From contig NZ_CZVW01000004.1 of the NCBI RefSeq assembly GCF_001536065.1, positions 62,001 through 126,000 of the forward strand: a stretch of DNA of 64,000 nucleotides. Direction: 5' to 3'. Below the pieces are notes generated by a model. It searched no databases, had not been told where the DNA came from, and was given only the letters and a program-made list of their open reading frames with translations. The translations under genes were made by a program, and so were the position numbers. This stretch comes from Candidatus Chryseopegocella kryptomonas (GTDB lineage Bacteria > Bacteroidota > Ignavibacteria > Kryptoniales > Kryptoniaceae). Shown here in pieces: positions 1-9,779 of this stretch; positions within the stretch are counted from its first letter, which is position 1; the number at the start of each line of letters is the position of its first letter.

Positions 1-169
1 TTTTCGGCATCAAGACATCGGAAATTATAAGGTCTACAATTTCCTCCCCGAGAATTTCCATCGCTTCAATTCCATTTCTTGCGGTCAAAACGGAATAACC
101 CATTGATTCAAAAACTTCTTTCAAAAGTTCAAGGCTTTCCTGAACATCATCAACAATTAAAATTTTCAT
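1..169 (-). CDS. Response regulator receiver domain, N-terminal part (cut by window edge)
   Basis: Fifty-six codons are readable from an ATG at 169 to the window edge. The translation begins MKILIVDD, has the acidic pair D7-D8, and reaches the phospho-acceptor Asp51 in the motif ISDVLMP, which is the hallmark of CheY-like receiver domains. Phosphorylation by a partner histidine kinase would be expected at Asp51. The output domain lies outside the window, so it could be a stand-alone receiver or a full transcription factor. It is divergent from nothing here: der lies on the same strand just upstream of it, 60 nt away, and could be co-transcribed. The domain assignment is firm and the role is unknown. 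Confidence 0.85.
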   Translation of the reverse strand, partial: MKILIVDDVQESLELLKEVFESMGYSVLTARNGIEAMEILGEEIVDLIISDVLMPK

Positions 170-229
170 AGTTTTTCGCTGTAAAATTTTGACACATAAA
201 AATATAGAAAATGGCTTGGAAATTGTCAA

Positions 230-1543
230 TCATTTTTTCTTAAACACAAGCGTAAGCGGGACGCCAACGAAGCCAAAATGCTCACGAAGTTTGTTTTCAA
301 GAAATCTTTTATAATGCTCTGGAATATCATCGGGGAAGTTAGCAAAGAAAGCAAAAACAGGTGGAGAAGTTTTAACTTGCGTTACATATTTAATTTTTAT
401 CTCCTTCCCCGAAACCGCAGGTGGTGGCGTGTCTTTGAAAATTGGAAAGAAAACTTTGTTTAATTCGCTCGTTTTAACTCTTTTGTTTCTCTCATCGTAA
501 ACAACTTTCGCAAGGTCAAGAACTTTGAAAATTCTTTGTTTTGTCTTTGCAGAAATAAACAAAATCGGAACATAATCAAAAACTTTTAATCTTTCTCTCA
601 AAGCGTGTTCATATTCAATTGCGGTATTTGAATCTTTTTCAATTAAATCCCATTTGTTAACTGCTATCACAATTCCTTTTTTCAAATCCGCTGTTTCTCC
701 TATAATCCTCAAATCTTGTCTTTCAAGCCCACAGGTTGCATCAAGCATAACAACAGCAACATCACATCTTTCAATTGCCTTCAAAGCCCTTATGGCACTG
801 TAAAATTCAATACTTTCCTTTATCTTGCTTCGCTTTCTCAATCCAGCGGTGTCAATTAAAACAAATTCAGTCCCATTGTAAACAAAAGTTGTGTCAATTG
901 AATCACGAGTTGTGCCAGGTATATCGGTTACAATAATTCTATTCTCACCAATGACTGCGTTAACGAAAGATGATTTGCCGACATTTGGTTGCCCAACGAT
1001 AGCAACTTTTATTTGATTTTTATTCTCATCTATTTCATCGCTTGTTTCTGGTAGGTCTCTTACAACCTCATCAAGGAAATCGCCAACTTTTCTCCCGTGA
1101 AGCGCTGAAATCGGAAATGGCTCACCAATTCCAAGTTCATAAAATTGTGTTGAATAAAGTTCCATTCTCTCGTTGTCAATTTTATTCACTGCGAGAATAA
1201 CTTTTTTCTTCGTCTGCCTTAAAATTTTCGCAATTTCAAGGTCAAGAGGAGTAACTCCCGAGACGCCATCAACGACGAAAATTATAACATCTGCTTCATC
1301 AATTGCTATTTGAACTTGTTCTCTTATAGCCGTTTCAAATATGTCATCTGAATCAGGGACATAGCCACCTGTGTCTATAATTGTGAATTTTTTCCCGTTC
1401 CACTCTGCAGTTCCGTAATGTCTATCTCGTGTGACACCACTTTTAGGGTCAACGATAGCGTCTCTTTCTCCAATTATTCTGTTAAAAAGCGTTGATTTTC
1501 CGACATTTGGTCTTCCAACTATTGCGACTATGTTTCTGCCCAT
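230..1543 (-). CDS. der: GTPase Der (EngA), 50S ribosome assembly
   Basis: This is a double-GTPase that acts in late assembly of the large ribosomal subunit. Two complete G domains are visible: a first P-loop GRPNVGKS near the N-terminus with a DTGG switch-II motif and NKID, and a second P-loop GQPNVGKS around residue 185 with DTAG and NKWD. A KH-like domain follows at the C-terminus, ending in basic residues. I prefer the ATG at 1543 (MGRNIVAIVGRPNVGKS, 437 aa); an in-frame TTG at 1555 would add four residues. The length is typical for the family. It diverges from rplU across a 147-base gap. Confidence 0.97.
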   Translation of the reverse strand: MGRNIVAIVGRPNVGKSTLFNRIIGERDAIVDPKSGVTRDRHYGTAEWNGKKFTIIDTGGYVPDSDDIFETAIREQVQIAIDEADVIIFVVDGVSGVTPLDLEIAKILRQTKKKVILAVNKIDNERMELYSTQFYELGIGEPFPISALHGRKVGDFLDEVVRDLPETSDEIDENKNQIKVAIVGQPNVGKSSFVNAVIGENRIIVTDIPGTTRDSIDTTFVYNGTEFVLIDTAGLRKRSKIKESIEFYSAIRALKAIERCDVAVVMLDATCGLERQDLRIIGETADLKKGIVIAVNKWDLIEKDSNTAIEYEHALRERLKVFDYVPILFISAKTKQRIFKVLDLAKVVYDERNKRVKTSELNKVFFPIFKDTPPPAVSGKEIKIKYVTQVKTSPPVFAFFANFPDDIPEHYKRFLENKLREHFGFVGVPLTLVFKKK

Positions 1544-1690
1544 TTTCTGGCTCAAAATTAAGGTTAGTTTAATTTAAAATTAAGAAAGAAGCCCAAGATA
1601 ACCAAACTTGCTGTGTTGTTTTTTTGGGGTTGATTTGCTAAATTTAAATATCTTTGCTCAAGATGAATTTAAAACAAAAGAAAGGGAAAG

Positions 1691-2008
1691 ATGCTCGCTG
1701 TTGTTAAAATCGGTGGTCACCAGTATAAGGTTAAGGAAGCAGATAAAATTTTCGTCCAAAAACTTGATGCAGAACCTGGAAGCAAAGTTAAATTCTCAAG
1801 CGTTCTTATGCTTAAAGAAAATGGAAAAACTTACATCGGAAATCCATTCGTGCAGGGTGCATTCGTTGAAGCAACAGTCCTTGGGCATGTGAAGGGAGAA
1901 AAAATTATCGTCTTCAAGAAGAAACGTCGCAAAGGTTATAAAGTTACAAAAGGACACAGGCAAAATTATACGCAAATTGAAATAAACAAAATCTCAATTG
2001 AAAGTTAA
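1691..2008 (+). CDS. rplU: 50S ribosomal protein L21
   Basis: The 105-residue protein has the L21 start MLAVVKIGGHQYKV and the C-terminal basic block FKKKRRKGYKVTKGHRQ that contacts 23S rRNA. Length and motifs match bacterial L21. An AAAGGGAAAG stretch just before the ATG at 1691 is a purine-rich ribosome-binding region. Its TAA shares bases with the ATG of the next gene (TAATG at 2006-2010), so L21 and the coiled-coil gene are translationally coupled. In most bacteria rplU is followed directly by rpmA; here two extra genes intervene. A possible TAnnTTTG-type promoter element (TATCTTTG) lies about 40 nt upstream. Confidence 0.98.
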   Translation: MLAVVKIGGHQYKVKEADKIFVQKLDAEPGSKVKFSSVLMLKENGKTYIGNPFVQGAFVEATVLGHVKGEKIIVFKKKRRKGYKVTKGHRQNYTQIEINKISIES

Positions 2009-2388
2009 TGCCGAAGGTAGATGTAAAGAAAATAATTCAAGAGTTGATCGTCCCCGAACTTCAGGATATAAAATCAAGCATAAGCGAGCTTAGAACTGAA
2101 ATTAAACGGCTTGATGAGAAGGTTGATATTGAGATGAAAAGGATTGAGACAAAATTAACTTCGTCAAACAATGAAATAAGATCTGAAATTGGCGTTCTAC
2201 GAGCTGAGTTGGAATCATTTAAGAATGAAACAAATACCAAATTTGATTCTTTGAGAAAAGAGTTGGAATCGTTCAAGAATGAGTTCAGAACTGAGATCAA
2301 ACGGCTTGATGAAAAGATTGACATAGCAATTCAGATAAGAGAACGACTTGCTGCACTTGAAACAAAAGTTGCTTCTTTAATAAAATAG
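2008..2388 (+). CDS. Coiled-coil protein of unknown function (short paralogue)
   Basis: I do not recognise a characterised family. The 126-residue protein is almost entirely predicted alpha-helix: charged heptad/hendecad-like repeats rich in Glu, Lys, Arg and Asp, with no Cys or Trp and no signal peptide or membrane segment. The N-terminal 27 residues ([20 protein letters not shown] onwards) and the C-terminal 40 or so residues, which contain [10 protein letters not shown] and [13 protein letters not shown], are nearly identical to those of the next gene, so the pair arose by duplication. The middle holds one copy of an 18-residue unit (NETNTKFDSLRKELESFK). Its start overlaps the L21 stop by one base, implying co-expression with ribosomal proteins. 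Confidence 0.8.
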   Translation: MPKVDVKKIIQELIVPELQDIKSSISELRTEIKRLDEKVDIEMKRIETKLTSSNNEIRSEIGVLRAELESFKNETNTKFDSLRKELESFKNEFRTEIKRLDEKIDIAIQIRERLAALETKVASLIK

Positions 2389-2397
2389 CAAACTAAA

Positions 2398-3213
2398 ATG
2401 CCGAAGGTAGATGTAAAGAAAATAATTCAGGAATTGATCGTCCCCGAGCTTCAGGATATAAAATCAAGCATAAGCGAGTTTAGGGCTGAGTTTAATTCCG
2501 AGATCAAACGGCTTGATGAAAAAATTGACCTTGTCCGCTCTGAGCTCAAGGCTGAAATTGATTCTGTAAGAAATGAGTTAGCCACATTTAAAAATGAGAC
2601 AAGTGCTAAATTTGACACTATGAGAAATGAAATTGAATCGGCTAAGAATGAAATGAATGCAAAATTTGATTCAATGAGGAAGGAATTTGAATCTTTCAAA
2701 AATGAAACAAATGCAAAATTTGACGCATTGCAGAAAGAATTTAAAACAGAAATCAGCAGTATCCGCACTGAATTAACCTCTTTCAAAAATGAAACAAATG
2801 CAAAATTTGACGCATTGCAAAAGGAGTTTAAAACTGAAATCAATGCTCTCCGCACTGAATTAACCTCGTTCAAAAATGAAACAAATGCAAAATTTGACGC
2901 ATTGCAAAAGGAGTTTAAAACTGAAATCAATGCTCTCCGCACTGAATTAGCATCTTTCAAAAACGAAGTAAATGCTAAGTTTGATGCCTCGCAGAAAGAA
3001 TTTAAAACTGAAATCAACGCTATCCACGCTGAATCATCTTCTTTTAGAAGCGAGATAAATGCAAGGTTTGACTCATTGCAGAAAGAGCTGGAATCGTTCA
3101 AGAATGAGTTCAGAACCGAGATCAAACGGCTTGATGAAAAAATTGACATAGCAATTCAGATAAGAGAACGACTTGCTGCGCTTGAAACGAAAGTTGCTTC
3201 TTTAATAAAATAA
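2398..3213 (+). CDS. Repeat-expanded coiled-coil protein (long paralogue)
   Basis: This 271-residue protein shares both ends with the preceding 126-residue protein but carries an expanded core. The core contains 18-residue units (NExxAKFDxMRxExESxK) starting at bases 2593 and 2647, then 29-residue units ([18 protein letters not shown] plus [12 protein letters not shown]-type extension) starting at 2701, 2788, 2875 and 2962, with a degenerate one at 3049. The 29-mer equals the 18-mer plus one 11-residue block, as expected for a coiled coil lengthened by hendecads. No signal peptide, membrane span or catalytic motif is visible. It starts 9 nt after its paralogue and ends 26 nt before rpmA. Function unknown; a structural rod or tether is a guess. 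Confidence 0.8.
   Translation: MPKVDVKKIIQELIVPELQDIKSSISEFRAEFNSEIKRLDEKIDLVRSELKAEIDSVRNELATFKNETSAKFDTMRNEIESAKNEMNAKFDSMRKEFESFKNETNAKFDALQKEFKTEISSIRTELTSFKNETNAKFDALQKEFKTEINALRTELTSFKNETNAKFDALQKEFKTEINALRTELASFKNEVNAKFDASQKEFKTEINAIHAESSSFRSEINARFDSLQKELESFKNEFRTEIKRLDEKIDIAIQIRERLAALETKVASLIK
2593..3076 (+). repeat. In-frame tandem repeats, 54-bp then 87-bp periods
   Basis: Copies of AATGARACAAATGCAAAATT-like sequence begin at 2593, 2647, 2701, 2788, 2875, 2962 and 3049. The first three spacings are 54 bp and the later ones exactly 87 bp. The units beginning at 2701, 2788 and 2875 are nearly identical, so they expanded recently; the outer ones are diverged. All periods are multiples of three and keep the frame open, so copy-number change would lengthen or shorten the encoded rod without breaking it. 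Confidence 0.9.
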
Positions 3214-3239
3214 AAACAAAAGTAGGAGGTGAATTAACA

Positions 3240-4471
<1,232 letters not shown>

Positions 4472-4474
4472 ACT

Positions 4475-5218
4475 ATGGAACGAAAAAAATTTTTAAGTTT
4501 AATTTCAGCAATTTTAATTTTGCTTTTTATCTCAAGTTGCAAAAAAGAAACTGTAAGCCCGGTTGAAACAATACCATCAAACCTTTTCCCTCTAAAAATT
4601 GGCAATGCTTGGTCTTATTCTGGTTATGAAATTGACACAGCTGGCGTGAAAATCTCAGGGACAGATTTTTCATCTTCCACTACAATTGTCGGTCAAATCC
4701 AATTTGAAGGTAAAAATCCATTTGTTGTGATTGATTCACTAAAATATCAAAGGAGCACAGAAGTTGACACTTTGTTAATTTATCTTGAAGGGGATTATCT
4801 ATATGCGTGGATAGACCTTACTAACACAGTTGGCATTCCCGGTTTTGAATACCGACGCTGGGTCCCGTTTATTAAAACATCTGGAAACTTAAACGAACCT
4901 TACACGATTTTAAACCTTGATACCACGCTTGTCGTAAATTATCAAGGACAGACGATTCCTTTAAACATAAAAGTTGCTATAACAGGAAATATCAGCGTAA
5001 AAGAAGAGGTTCAAACTCCGGCTGGAAAATTCGTCGCATATAAATTTGAAGCCACAGTTACTGGCTCAGCAAGCGTTGGAGGTATTGTAGTAACAAGCTT
5101 CACATCAAAAAATTATATCTGGCTTTCCCCGAACATAGGTCCAGTCAAACACGAAACCCCAGCAACACCTGCAGAGCGAGGAATAAGGCGTGAGCTCACG
5201 GGATACCGAATAAGTTGA
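4475..5218 (+). CDS. Lipoprotein of unknown function
   Basis: The N-terminus has a lysine-arginine start, a hydrophobic stretch (LISAILILLFIS) and a lipobox ISSC, so Cys22 is the predicted lipidation site and the mature protein should sit in the outer membrane or periplasm. The mature chain begins with KKETVSP, then has a FPLKIGNAWSYSGYE motif typical of a loosely defined class of FCB-group secreted proteins, followed by mainly beta-type sequence. No catalytic motif is evident. It begins 3 nt after the mdh stop, so it is the last gene of that transcript, and it is followed by a clear terminator. Function unknown. Confidence 0.75.
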   Translation: MERKKFLSLISAILILLFISSCKKETVSPVETIPSNLFPLKIGNAWSYSGYEIDTAGVKISGTDFSSSTTIVGQIQFEGKNPFVVIDSLKYQRSTEVDTLLIYLEGDYLYAWIDLTNTVGIPGFEYRRWVPFIKTSGNLNEPYTILNLDTTLVVNYQGQTIPLNIKVAITGNISVKEEVQTPAGKFVAYKFEATVTGSASVGGIVVTSFTSKNYIWLSPNIGPVKHETPATPAERGIRRELTGYRIS

Positions 5219-5226
5219 AAAATAAA

Positions 5227-5257
5227 AAAAACCCCGAGGATTTCCCTCGGGGTTTTT
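5227..5257. terminator. Bidirectional intrinsic terminator
   Basis: An inverted repeat with GC core ACCCCGAGG (5231-5239) pairs with CCTCGGGGT (5245-5253) around a 5-nt loop ATTTC. The stem is flanked by A-tracts on the left and T-tracts on the right, so it can work as a rho-independent terminator for the lipoprotein gene on the plus strand and for the TonB-dependent receptor on the minus strand. It lies exactly between these convergent genes. Confidence 0.92.
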
Positions 5258-5274
5258 AATTAAAAATCACTCAC

Positions 5275-8037
5275 TTAAAAACTAACTCTCGTCCCAAGTT
5301 GAATTTGTCTCTTGGGTCCTGCGGTCGTTGGATTACCAAAAAGCGGTGAGCTCATATTCCCAACATAACTACCGAAGTTTGACCAGTTAAACACGTTAAA
5401 CGCTTCAACCATCAATGTCAATGTAAAGCCCCGATATTTGAAATCTCTTGACAAACGCAGATTAACATTTCTTTCAGCAAATACATACTTAAAGATAAAT
5501 CTTTGCCCCGGAACTCTTCCTGCATTTCTACCCAATCCCGCAGGATAATCATTTCCTATCACACCGTCATTATTAACATCCGTTCCATAGTAGACAAGAT
5601 ATGGTCTTCCGGTTGCAAATGTTCCCCAACCACTTAATTTAAATCCGAATGGCAAATCAAATGTACCATTGATTGAAATTCTGTGTCTCTCGTCAAGCGT
5701 AGATGGAGCTTTCTTCAACATATCTGGATTTGTATAGTATGAATAACCGTAGTAAATCGTGTTGTCAAATTCATCGTATGTCCAGGAAAGCGTATAAGCA
5801 ATGTTAAAGCCCCATGAACCAGGTTTATACGGCTTGTCAAATGTAAAGTATATAGCATCATACCATGAGTTTCCCGCATCTGTCCAAACTTGAATCGGTC
5901 CGTATTTGGTGCTCAATCTTGATCTTGCATTTGCGTTGTAAGTTGTTATTTCATTATAGCCACGAACTCCTGTATAGCTCAAGCTCAAAATAATATCACC
6001 AAACCTCTGCCTGAGACCAAGGCTATATTGAACTGTCATCGGTGGTTTTAAGTCGTTCGGAATTAAAAATATCTCCGGAGCTGGAACTCTACCCTGAGAA
6101 ATTAAATTCAACAATTCATCCCTGTTGTAATACCTATTATCCCACGGGATCTGTCCTGCACCAGTTCCAAAATAGAGATAATAAACTTTCCAGGTGTATC
6201 TCAAAATTTCATCAGAAGCAACATTCCAAACATGCCTATCATAATAAACCCCAGCTCCACCAAATATAACTGTCTTACCTTCCTTGCTTATGTCGTATGA
6301 AAATCCAAACCTCGGCTGAAATGCTTTCCAATACGGCTTTCTATCTTTGCCAGTTGAGAAATATTTTTCTCCAAAGAAATTAATTAAATCTCTTCTAACA
6401 GTGTCAGGAACTGCAAAATCGTTGTTAATCATATTCGTCTCATAATCCCACCTTATCCCAAGGTTCAATGTCAAATACGGAGTAACCGTCCAATCATCTT
6501 GGATATAAACACCAAACTGCGTGTTCCATTTTTCAACTGTTGGAACTCCAACGCCAACTCTTGCCTGCCATGGCGTGGTGCTTGTGTCCGTTCTGAAATA
6601 GAAAATCGGATGCAAATAAAGTTTTTGATTTGCTTCATATCTCAATCTTTGAATGAAAAATCCAGCTTTGAAAACATGATTTTCTCTTGTATAGGTTATG
6701 TCATCGTAAAAAGCATAACGATCCTGGAACCAATTCTGTGGTGCGTGAGAAAATGCACCTATGTAAGCACTTGGATAGATTTTGCCAGGCGTTGGATAAG
6801 GAGCTATGTTTGCAATCTCCCAATTATAGCGTTGGAAGTTAATTCTTGCCTCGTTCATCAAGTTTGGCGAAATTATATACTGATGCTTCAAAACATAGTT
6901 ATAAACTCTATTGTGGAACAATCGTCCTCTTTCATAAACAGATAAGCCACCGATACCCATATAATCTCTGTCATACCTTCCATAGTAAGTGAAGTCAAAG
7001 TAATGATTGATAGATGGTTGATATGTTAACCTTGCAACACCAACATGTCCCGCAAATGGCACATGATAAGTCCCTGCGTATTGTGAAAATTGAGGTCCAA
7101 CGACAACGGTTGCGAACTTATCAAGAAAAGTTCCTTCATAAGATACAAAGAAATGAAGTTTGTCTCTTATAATTGGTCCACCAAGGCTTAAACCAGTTTG
7201 ACGACGCTTGAACCCGGGTTTCTCTCTTTCAAAAACGCCAAGAGCATTCAAATTCCTATCACGATATGTGAAAAATGCTGTGCCGTGAAATTCATTTGTT
7301 CCAGTTTTTGAAACTGCAGTCACAACTCCACCGGCAGCTTTTGAATACTCCGCTTTGTAAAGTTGTGTTATAACTCTTGCTTCCTTCACAGCATCAAGCG
7401 GAAATGGATTGCCTCCACTTAAAAATTGTCCTGAAAGACCACCTTCAACTATCTCATTTTTAAACTCAGTTCCTTCAAAATAAAAACCAACCCAAGTCGG
7501 TTGCATTGCACCACTTCCAAAGGTTGAACCTATCGGTTTCATTCCCGGGACAAGAGCAGTAAGCTCAAGGAAATTACGAGTATTTACAGGGAGCTCAGAA
7601 ATTTGTTGAGGTCTTAACGGCACTGAAAGTTCCGTTTTCTTAACTTCATAATCCAAAGCCTCAGCTGTTACAACAACTTCGCCAACCTGGATTTCTTTTG
7701 GGACAAGTGTGAAATTAACCGTAACTTTTTCGCCAACCATTAACTCAACAATTTTTGTCTGTTTACCATATCCAACATGGAGAGCGCTTATTTCATATTT
7801 CCCCGGCGGGACTGATAAAATGTTGTAAATTCCCGAAGATGTTGTAATTGCACCACGGGTGTAACCAGTTTCAACATTTTTTGCAATAACTTCAACATCA
7901 GGAATTGGTTTACCCTCATTGTCAACTATTTTACCTGTAACAGATGCGGTGTAAGCCCCGCTTCCCTGACCGAATGATAGATTAAATGCGATTAAAAGTA
8001 AAGAAAGGATTGTAAGAACACGCATGGTAGATGCCAT
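5275..8037 (-). CDS. TonB-dependent receptor, Oar-like, with carboxypeptidase-regulatory domain
   Basis: A 920-residue outer-membrane receptor. A signal peptide covers about residues 1-23 (hydrophobic ILSLLLIAFNLSFG). A carboxypeptidase-regulatory-like beta-sandwich follows (about 29-110, ASVTGKIVDNEGKPIPDVEV), then a plug domain (about 120-240, with LPVNTRNFLELTALVPG), then a long aromatic-rich barrel ending in a terminal phenylalanine (TRVSF), as outer-membrane barrels do. Such Oar-like receptors take up or export unknown substrates with TonB energy; exbB, exbD and tonB are found at 43884-45679. No SusD partner is adjacent, so a SusC role is not supported. A second ATG five codons in is a possible alternative start. 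Confidence 0.92.
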   Translation of the reverse strand: MASTMRVLTILSLLLIAFNLSFGQGSGAYTASVTGKIVDNEGKPIPDVEVIAKNVETGYTRGAITTSSGIYNILSVPPGKYEISALHVGYGKQTKIVELMVGEKVTVNFTLVPKEIQVGEVVVTAEALDYEVKKTELSVPLRPQQISELPVNTRNFLELTALVPGMKPIGSTFGSGAMQPTWVGFYFEGTEFKNEIVEGGLSGQFLSGGNPFPLDAVKEARVITQLYKAEYSKAAGGVVTAVSKTGTNEFHGTAFFTYRDRNLNALGVFEREKPGFKRRQTGLSLGGPIIRDKLHFFVSYEGTFLDKFATVVVGPQFSQYAGTYHVPFAGHVGVARLTYQPSINHYFDFTYYGRYDRDYMGIGGLSVYERGRLFHNRVYNYVLKHQYIISPNLMNEARINFQRYNWEIANIAPYPTPGKIYPSAYIGAFSHAPQNWFQDRYAFYDDITYTRENHVFKAGFFIQRLRYEANQKLYLHPIFYFRTDTSTTPWQARVGVGVPTVEKWNTQFGVYIQDDWTVTPYLTLNLGIRWDYETNMINNDFAVPDTVRRDLINFFGEKYFSTGKDRKPYWKAFQPRFGFSYDISKEGKTVIFGGAGVYYDRHVWNVASDEILRYTWKVYYLYFGTGAGQIPWDNRYYNRDELLNLISQGRVPAPEIFLIPNDLKPPMTVQYSLGLRQRFGDIILSLSYTGVRGYNEITTYNANARSRLSTKYGPIQVWTDAGNSWYDAIYFTFDKPYKPGSWGFNIAYTLSWTYDEFDNTIYYGYSYYTNPDMLKKAPSTLDERHRISINGTFDLPFGFKLSGWGTFATGRPYLVYYGTDVNNDGVIGNDYPAGLGRNAGRVPGQRFIFKYVFAERNVNLRLSRDFKYRGFTLTLMVEAFNVFNWSNFGSYVGNMSSPLFGNPTTAGPKRQIQLGTRVSF

Positions 8038-8061
8038 TTTTGTTTTTATTTTGGCATTAAA

Positions 8062-8090
8062 AATTTAAAAAGCCATTTTTGAAAAGTCAA
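8062..8090 (-). promoter_or_regulatory. Promoter of the TonB-dependent receptor gene
   Basis: On the minus strand, TTGACT (8085-8090) and TAAATT (8062-8067) are separated by 17 bases, a good match to housekeeping -35 and -10 elements. The predicted start of transcription is about 18 nt upstream of the receptor ATG at 8037, giving a very short leader. Confidence 0.6.
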
Positions 8091-8152
8091 GAGAGAAGCG
8101 ATAAAAAAGAAGGGTTAAAAAAAATTTAATTTTTCGGAAGGAAAAAATTTAG

Positions 8153-8234
<82 letters not shown>

Positions 8235-8248
8235 TCTCTTCAACTACA

Positions 8249-8277
8249 AATATAAAATTTTGAAACTTCAAAATCAA
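8249..8277 (-). promoter_or_regulatory. Promoter of tRNA-Leu
   Basis: On the minus strand TTGATT (8272-8277) and TATATT (8249-8254) are 17 bases apart, placing the start of transcription about 7-8 nt before the tRNA 5' end. The -35 element overlaps the last codons of the pterin dehydratase gene, so the tRNA can be transcribed independently of the division operon upstream. Confidence 0.6.
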
Positions 8278-8552
8278 ATTTTCTCTATCCTACCAACAAG
8301 TTCAAAATCTTTCAGCGTTACACCATCCTCACTATGTGTTCGCAAAGTCAAACGAACACGATTATATTCAATCAAAATATCAGGATGATGATCCATCTTT
8401 TCAGCTTCAAAAGCAACTCTTAAAACAAATGCCATCGCTTCCTGAAAATTTTTAAATTTAAAATCTTTAACTATTGCATCGCTACTCTCGTCGTAAAACC
8501 ATCCGCTGAAATTTTTAAGATTTGACTCTATTTCCACTTTGTTAAGTTTCAT
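8274..8552 (-). CDS. phhB: Pterin-4a-carbinolamine dehydratase
   Basis: A 92-residue protein with the pterin-4a-carbinolamine dehydratase signature: the catalytic pair in EKMDHHPD, then an aromatic in EYNRV, then THSEDG, and a late Asp in LKDFEL. The family dehydrates 4a-hydroxytetrahydropterin to regenerate the cofactor of aromatic amino acid hydroxylases; bacterial homologues without a hydroxylase neighbour may serve other pterin or molybdopterin roles. No hydroxylase is nearby, but folE is in the window at 57060-57671. It begins 19 nt after ftsZ and is likely the last gene of the division operon, which is an unusual place for it. The family is firm; the physiological role is open. Confidence 0.9.
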   Translation of the reverse strand: MKLNKVEIESNLKNFSGWFYDESSDAIVKDFKFKNFQEAMAFVLRVAFEAEKMDHHPDILIEYNRVRLTLRTHSEDGVTLKDFELVGRIEKI

Positions 8553-8571
8553 TCCATCCGAGTTTTTATTT

Positions 8572-9756
8572 TTAATCTATCACCTGCTTTAAAAATGATG
8601 GCTTATCATCCTCTTCTGCTATGTTTCCTTCAATCCTCGTTGCACTTTTGTTTTCACTTATTATAACTCCTTTGCGTAGATAAGCGGGAACGCGCAAATT
8701 TTTCTCAACTTGGCTACTTTTCTCATCCGAATCATAAACCGAGATTACTTTTTTTGTGCCGTGCGGTGGTGTCTTAGGAGTTGGATAAATTGTTGAACCA
8801 AGTCCCGTGGCTATGACCGTAACCATCAATTCATCATTCATTGAATCATCAAGAACAACTCCATAAATTAAGTTAATTTCCTCACCCGTTTTCTCAGTTA
8901 TTACTTTGATCGCATCGTCAATCTCTTTCAATGTAACTTTATTACCGACAATGTTAATTAAAACGCCTTTGGCTCCAACGATTGACAGACCTTCAACGAG
9001 TGGATTTGAAATCGCTTTTTGAGATGCTTCCGTTGCTCTATGTTCACCACGACCAACACCCGTCCCTAACAAAGCATCTCCCATGTCACGCATAATTGTT
9101 TTGACATCATTAAAGTCAACATTTATAATTCCCGGCTTCGTTATTATATCGGTTATACCGCGAACAGCATTGTTAAGAACTTCATTCCCATATTCAATAG
9201 CCGATAAAATCTCATTGTTTCCCGCAAGCATCAATAATTTTTGATTGCTAATTACGATGAGCGTATCAACCGATTCTCTTAATTTTTTAAGTCCTTCTTC
9301 TGCAATCCTTGCTCTAATTGAGCCCTCATAATCAAAAGGTGTATAAACAAGCCCTATAACAAGAGCATCCAAACTTTTCGCTATTTTTGCAACAACTGGC
9401 GCTCCACCTGTTCCCGTTCCCTTGCCCATACCTGCGGTGACAAAGACAAGATCACTTCCTTCAATAAATTTTGCTATTTCATCGCTGACCTCTTCAACTG
9501 CTTTTTGACCAACCTCAGGTTTTGCTCCAGCACCAAGTCCTTTAGTTAAATTCTTGCCAGCTTGAATTTTTATCTGCGCCCTGCATTCGGATAAAGATTG
9601 AATGTCGGTGTTTACCGCAATTAATTCTACGTTTGTGATTCCCTTCTTCACGAGATTATTAATTGCGTTACATCCACAACCGCCCACTCCAACAACTTTA
9701 ATCTTTGCACCGGCACCACTTGCTCTACCTGATGATTCATCTGCTAATGTAATCAC
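8572..9756 (-). CDS. ftsZ: Cell division protein FtsZ
   Basis: The tubulin-like GTPase that forms the Z-ring, 394 residues. Nucleotide-binding features are present: [18 protein letters not shown], the glycine-rich T4 loop and the T7 region [11 protein letters not shown] needed for GTP hydrolysis between subunits. The T4 loop reads [12 protein letters not shown] rather than the usual GMGGGTGTG, so the first signature glycine is Lys. The C-terminal tail has a usual-looking anchor peptide (RVPAYLRKG) but then runs on about 30 residues to a second similar motif ([10 protein letters not shown]) at the very end. Translation starts at GTG with a strong AGGAGGT upstream. It is the last division gene of the cluster, 23 nt after ftsA. 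Confidence 0.97.
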   Translation of the reverse strand: MITLADESSGRASGAGAKIKVVGVGGCGCNAINNLVKKGITNVELIAVNTDIQSLSECRAQIKIQAGKNLTKGLGAGAKPEVGQKAVEEVSDEIAKFIEGSDLVFVTAGMGKGTGTGGAPVVAKIAKSLDALVIGLVYTPFDYEGSIRARIAEEGLKKLRESVDTLIVISNQKLLMLAGNNEILSAIEYGNEVLNNAVRGITDIITKPGIINVDFNDVKTIMRDMGDALLGTGVGRGEHRATEASQKAISNPLVEGLSIVGAKGVLINIVGNKVTLKEIDDAIKVITEKTGEEINLIYGVVLDDSMNDELMVTVIATGLGSTIYPTPKTPPHGTKKVISVYDSDEKSSQVEKNLRVPAYLRKGVIISENKSATRIEGNIAEEDDKPSFLKQVID

Positions 9757-9779
9757 GGCAAACCTCCTGTGTTAATTTT

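Noticed and set aside
2061-2324. Open frame opposite the coiled-coil gene (and 2451-3149)
   Set aside because: These long minus-strand frames are by-products of the biased codons of the coiled-coil repeats; they have low-complexity Ser/Phe/Asn products and no start signals.
2593-3076. CRISPR array
   Set aside because: Repeats are coding, in frame, and lack alternating unique spacers of constant length.
5275-8037. SusC-type nutrient receptor
   Set aside because: No SusD-like gene or glycan-utilisation gene is adjacent; the protein is closer to Oar-like receptors.
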